Assembly (NCBI GenBank): GCA_964628235.1
Contig: CAZVLU010000015.1
Coordinates: forward strand, 1-64,000
Source of the DNA: CAMAVH01 sp964628235
Lineage (GTDB): Bacteria; Pseudomonadota; Alphaproteobacteria; SMXQ01
DNA length: 64,000 nt
Direction: 5' to 3'
The first letter of the stretch is position 1. Every line of letters starts with the position of its first letter. A program made the translations under genes and the position numbers. Positions 61,435-64,000 of the stretch are shown piece after piece. The notes beneath the pieces were generated by a model. It had not been told where the DNA came from. It saw only the letters and a program-made list of their open reading frames with translations, and ran no database searches.

Positions 61435-62106
61435 ATGAGCGCGCGGGACGGACAGATGTCGGAGCTGACGCCGGACATCCTGATCCGGACCTACGCCGCG
61501 GGCATTTTCCCGATGGCGGAAAGCGCCGACGACCCGACGCTGTTTTGGGTCGATCCCGACAAGCGCGGCGTGCTGCCGCTCGACGGCTTCCGCATCTCGC
61601 GCAAGCTGCAGAAGACGCTGCGGCGCAATCCTTTCGAGATCCGCTGCGACACCGCCTACGAGGCGGTGATCCGCGCCTGCGGCGCCCAGCGGCCGGAGCG
61701 GCCGAAAACCTGGATCAACAGCGAGATCATCCGGCTTTATTCCGGGCTATTCGCCATGGGCCACGCCCATTCGGTCGAAACTTGGCATGACGGCCGCATG
61801 GTCGGCGGGCTCTACGGCGTGTCGATTGCCGGGGCGTTCTTCGGCGAGAGCATGTTCAGCATCGAGACCGACACCAGCAAGATCGCCCTCTGCCACCTCA
61901 TCGCGCGGCTGCGGCGTGGCGGCTACAAGCTGCTCGATACGCAATTCACCACGAGCCATCTGATCGGCTTCGGCGCCATCGAGATCGAGCGCGCCGATTA
62001 CCGCCGCCAACTGACGGCAGCGCTGCAAGCGCCGGCGAACTTCTATCTGGGGCCGCTGGAGCCGTCGGATTTGACATTCAGGCAGTCTTTGACCCAAACG
62101 TCATAG
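61435..62106 (+). CDS. aat: leucyl/phenylalanyl-tRNA--protein transferase
   Basis: A 223-residue Aat enzyme that adds Leu or Phe to proteins with N-terminal Arg/Lys, marking them for ClpAP via ClpS. AAGIFPMAESADDPTLFWVD, RGVLPLDGFRISRKLQKTLR and GGLYGVSIAGAFFGESMFS are family hallmarks. The last 64 bases overlap, tail to tail, the end of the DUF2155 gene on the other strand. It is 60 bp after accC and may be co-transcribed. Confidence 0.96.
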   Translation: MSARDGQMSELTPDILIRTYAAGIFPMAESADDPTLFWVDPDKRGVLPLDGFRISRKLQKTLRRNPFEIRCDTAYEAVIRACGAQRPERPKTWINSEIIRLYSGLFAMGHAHSVETWHDGRMVGGLYGVSIAGAFFGESMFSIETDTSKIALCHLIARLRRGGYKLLDTQFTTSHLIGFGAIEIERADYRRQLTAALQAPANFYLGPLEPSDLTFRQSLTQTS

Positions 62107-62441
62107 ACCGGATGATCGAGCGCCGATAGCGCCGGCGACGAGGCGAACATCCAGCCCGAGAACAGGATGCGCGGCGTCTCGTCGGGCCGCACTTCCTTGA
62201 TCTCGATGAAAGCGGCGCTCTCCGGCGATTCTTCCGGCGGCGCCTTGACGCAGCGCTTCACCTCGATATCGAGCGTACCGAAGCGCACATCGGCGCCGAT
62301 CGGCGCCTCGAAGCTGGAAATGCGCGCCGTCACTTTGTCGAGGCCCTGCATAGACGCCAAGGAGCCTTCCAAAGCGGAAGCCGGGGACACCGCAATCGCG
62401 GCGAACAGCGCCGCTAAGGCGATGTAAAAACGCTGTGCCAT
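62043..62441 (-). CDS. DUF2155 exported protein
   Basis: A 132-residue protein with a signal peptide (RFYIALAALFAAIAVSPASA). The mature DUF2155 domain includes GLDKVTARISSFEAPIGADV, RFGTLDIEVKRC and LFSGWMFASSPALSALDHPV, with two conserved Cys (in VKRC and VKDC) that may pair in the periplasm. Function unknown; it is conserved in this position beside aat in Alphaproteobacteria. Its 3' end overlaps aat by 64 bp. Confidence 0.9.
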   Translation of the reverse strand: MAQRFYIALAALFAAIAVSPASALEGSLASMQGLDKVTARISSFEAPIGADVRFGTLDIEVKRCVKAPPEESPESAAFIEIKEVRPDETPRILFSGWMFASSPALSALDHPVYDVWVKDCLNVKSDGSSGPR

Positions 62442-62671
62442 CAGATTTTACGATACGGATTTTCGAGCGCTTCGACCAGCCGCCGCAGCACGTCGCGCAC
62501 CTGGGCCTCGTCGCAGCCCATCAGCACGGCGTCTTCGAACGCGTCTTGCACCATGCCGTGAATCTCGCCGAGGTTCTCATTGAGCACCTTGATCTTTTCG
62601 GTGCAGGACACGGGCTCGCCCTCCGGCGTTGTCCACGACGGGAGGGAAAATCCCTTGTCCTTGACGGCCAT
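62441..62671 (-). CDS. conserved small protein of unknown function
   Basis: A 76-residue soluble, acidic protein. Short segments FSLPSWTTPEGEPVS, KIKVLNENLGEIHGMVQDAF and VRDVLRRLVEALENPY suggest helices. No domain name can be given. The stop codon and the DUF2155 start share a base (TGATG at 62441), and mlaD ends 1 bp upstream of its start, so it is firmly within one operon. Confidence 0.8.
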   Translation of the reverse strand: MAVKDKGFSLPSWTTPEGEPVSCTEKIKVLNENLGEIHGMVQDAFEDAVLMGCDEAQVRDVLRRLVEALENPYRKI

Positions 62672-62672
62672 G

Positions 62673-63176
62673 CTAGAGCGTGCCGCCCGGCGCGCCGCCC
62701 GGCGGCGCGGCGCCCTTGTCGCCGCCCTCGCTCGGCTTCTGGTTGCTGAACAGCAACTGGCCGATGAGCGATTCGAGATTGATCGGCGACTGGGTGAATT
62801 TGATTTCCGCGCCGGCTTCGAGCATGCGGCTGTCGGCGCCCGGCACCAACGAGAGATATTTACCGCCGAGCAGGCCGTCGCTCACCACTTCCGCCGCCGA
62901 ATCGCTCGGCAGCTTGATGCGCGGATCGACCGACAGATGCACGACCGCGAGATAGCTCTGCGGATCGATGTCCTGGCCGGTGATGGTGCCGACCTTGATG
63001 CCGCTCATTTTGACGTCGCTGCCGGTGTTCAGGCCGTCGACACGGTCGAACTTGGCGACCAGAGAGTAGCCGCTGACCGTGCGCAGGCTGGCGTTGCTGT
63101 AAGCGAAGATGACGAAGAGGGCGGCGACCAAGAGGACGACTGCGCCCAGGACGGTTTCGATGACATTGCGGCGCAT
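62673..63176 (-). CDS. mlaD: MlaD-type MCE protein, lipid asymmetry system
   Basis: A 167-residue MCE protein. One N-terminal membrane helix (IETVLGAVVLLVAALFVIFA) is followed by a single MCE domain, with FDRVDGLNTGSDVKMSGIKV and SDGLLGGKYLSLVPG. The tail is rich in Gly/Pro. MlaD forms a hexameric periplasmic ring on the MlaFEDB ABC complex that moves phospholipids between membranes; the other mla genes are not here. Confidence 0.93.
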   Translation of the reverse strand: MRRNVIETVLGAVVLLVAALFVIFAYSNASLRTVSGYSLVAKFDRVDGLNTGSDVKMSGIKVGTITGQDIDPQSYLAVVHLSVDPRIKLPSDSAAEVVSDGLLGGKYLSLVPGADSRMLEAGAEIKFTQSPINLESLIGQLLFSNQKPSEGGDKGAAPPGGAPGGTL

Positions 63177-63244
63177 GGCGCGGGCTTTCTTTCGCTATGC
63201 AGGGGAACGGGATGACGCGGGAAGCATACCGGCTCGCGTAAAGC

Positions 63245-63619
63245 CTAAGAAGGACGCCAAGGCTCGTAGTCGCCGGTCGCCGGGGCACGCTGGCCGCCAG
63301 CCAGCAAGGAGCCCGGCGGACGATAGGCATCGGGAGTGCCGGTCTGGTTCGGCAGATGCTCCTTCTGCCAGTCGTAGAGCATGGCAGCGCCTTCGGCCGG
63401 GGGCTGATCGATCGTGTAATGCAGCCAAGCATGCCACATCGGCGGCACCTTGGACGCTTCCGGCTCGCCGTCATAGAGAACCCAGCGGCGTTCCTTGGAC
63501 AAGCCCGAGCCGACCTTGGCCTTAGCGCCGCTCTTGTCGCGGTAATAGCGGTTGCCGAAACGGTCCGTGCCCACCAGCTCGCCGCGGAGCCAAGTGAACA
63601 GACGGGTGCCTAGGGACAT
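63245..63619 (-). CDS. NADH:ubiquinone oxidoreductase accessory subunit NDUFA12
   Basis: A 124-residue homologue of the mitochondrial complex I subunit NDUFA12/B17.2 that is retained in Alphaproteobacteria. GTRLFTWLRGELVGTDRFGN and RYYRDKS start it, then RRWVLYDGEPEASKVPPMWH and AWLHYTIDQPP give the conserved core. The nuo operon is elsewhere. It precedes mlaD in the usual order for the group. Confidence 0.95.
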   Translation of the reverse strand: MSLGTRLFTWLRGELVGTDRFGNRYYRDKSGAKAKVGSGLSKERRWVLYDGEPEASKVPPMWHAWLHYTIDQPPAEGAAMLYDWQKEHLPNQTGTPDAYRPPGSLLAGGQRAPATGDYEPWRPS

Positions 63620-63957
63620 CGCAAACTCCAAACTGGGGCGCGCAGGGCGGCGTAAAGCCAAGCGCCGGATGGCGCAAAAGCCTGGCCGAGCGCGGAAAAT
63701 TTCGCGGCGACTATCGCATTCGCCCCTTCATTCGACAAGTCGCCACACCCAATGATGCGCAAAACTGAGTGCCATATTTGGTGTCTCTAACAAGTTGTAA
63801 CACAAAATGTCGTTGACCGCCCAACATGTAGTGGCATACTCCGGATTCCATTCCGCATGTTGCGCCAAGAGGGCTGCCGAGCGGAGGGAAAGGGACCGGT
63901 ATCGGTCCGGGGGCCGAGCTTAATTCAGATCATTTTCGTCTTCGTGTTGGGGGGACC
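63620..63957. other. intergenic region upstream of nrdJ
   Basis: This 338-bp stretch separates NDUFA12 from nrdJ. It contains the two NrdR-like boxes at 63769-63784 and 63800-63815. I see no riboswitch; the B12 riboswitch core is not recognised. No gene is present. Confidence 0.5.
63769..63815 (+). promoter_or_regulatory. tandem NrdR-like boxes
   Basis: GTGCCATATTTGGTGT (63769-63784) and ACACAAAATGTCGTTG (63800-63815) each match 10-11 of 16 positions of the NrdR consensus ACACwATATnTwGTGT. Their starts are 31 bp apart, three helical turns, the spacing typical for NrdR box pairs. They lie upstream of a ribonucleotide reductase gene, the standard NrdR target. Confidence 0.65.
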
Positions 63958-64000
63958 ATGCGTATTGCGCGTCATTTCACTAAAGCCGGCCAGTCGCCTT
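63958..64000 (+). CDS. nrdJ: start of vitamin B12-dependent ribonucleotide reductase (partial)
   Basis: The last 43 bases open MRIARHFTKAGQSP before the window ends. This agrees with the conserved N-terminus of alphaproteobacterial NrdJ (MRIERRFTKEGQSPYA in relatives, recalled from family knowledge). GGGGGGA precedes the ATG. NrdJ makes deoxyribonucleotides with adenosylcobalamin, independent of oxygen. The rest is beyond the right edge. Confidence 0.75.
   Translation, partial: MRIARHFTKAGQSP

Overview
The window is a 64 kb, GC-rich chromosomal segment from an alphaproteobacterium, most likely of the order Hyphomicrobiales (Rhizobiales). The evidence is the 5' end of a 16S rRNA gene at the left edge, the block rne / amiC-mrcA-prfB, the run aroQ-accB-accC-aat facing DUF2155-(small protein)-mlaD-NDUFA12, an IscR-type Fe-S regulator and a coenzyme-B12 ribonucleotide reductase start at the right edge. 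The genus cannot be fixed from the sequence alone. No insertion sequence, prophage, CRISPR array or plasmid function was found. Genes are tightly packed and codon use looks uniform.

Left part (1-15 kb): the promoter and leader of a minus-strand rRNA operon, a lipoprotein, then a metabolic patch. The patch holds an ornithine-cyclodeaminase-like enzyme, a ThDP enzyme, a PYROXD2-like flavoprotein, a four-cysteine FNR-type regulator facing a bicupin across a perfect FNR box, gluQRS, two solute receptors of the Bug/TctC type with a cysteine hydrolase between them, and two envelope/MFS units.

15-23 kb: iron acquisition. A Bcr/CflA transporter precedes hemP, a TonB-dependent siderophore receptor and a PiuC-type hydroxylase; exbB-exbD-tonB lie convergent to them. 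Fur-like and palindromic sites sit in the promoter regions.

23-29 kb: sulfur and Fe-S metabolism in one minus-strand run, cysE-iscR-(desulfurase)-iscS-fdx-mnmA. It would lead from O-acetylserine/cysteine to persulfide to 2-thiouridine in tRNA. An elongator tRNA-Met with its own strong promoter follows.

29-49 kb: housekeeping genes (alpha/beta hydrolase, chemoreceptor, anmK, tyrS, AsmA-like giant, glnE, a peroxiredoxin with a histone-like Lys/Ala tail), a second small catabolic-looking set (Bug receptor, cupin, RidA), prfB with a programmed +1 frameshift, PBP1a and amidase.

49-64 kb: RNase E with a long leader and a large insertion in its S1 domain, an aminotransferase, a gamma-glutamyltransferase homologue that appears to lack its catalytic threonine, an M48 protease with TPR-like tail, maleylacetoacetate isomerase, a ThiS-ThiG fusion, a PAS protein paired with a small membrane protein, aroQ-accBC-aat, envelope and complex I accessory genes, and the first codons of nrdJ behind two NrdR-like boxes 31 bp apart.

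No single strikingly new multi-gene system stands out. The most unusual items are the histone-tailed peroxiredoxin, the degenerate GGT homologue, the ThiSG fusion, the two-desulfurase operon with no scaffold gene, and several perfect palindromes in promoter regions.
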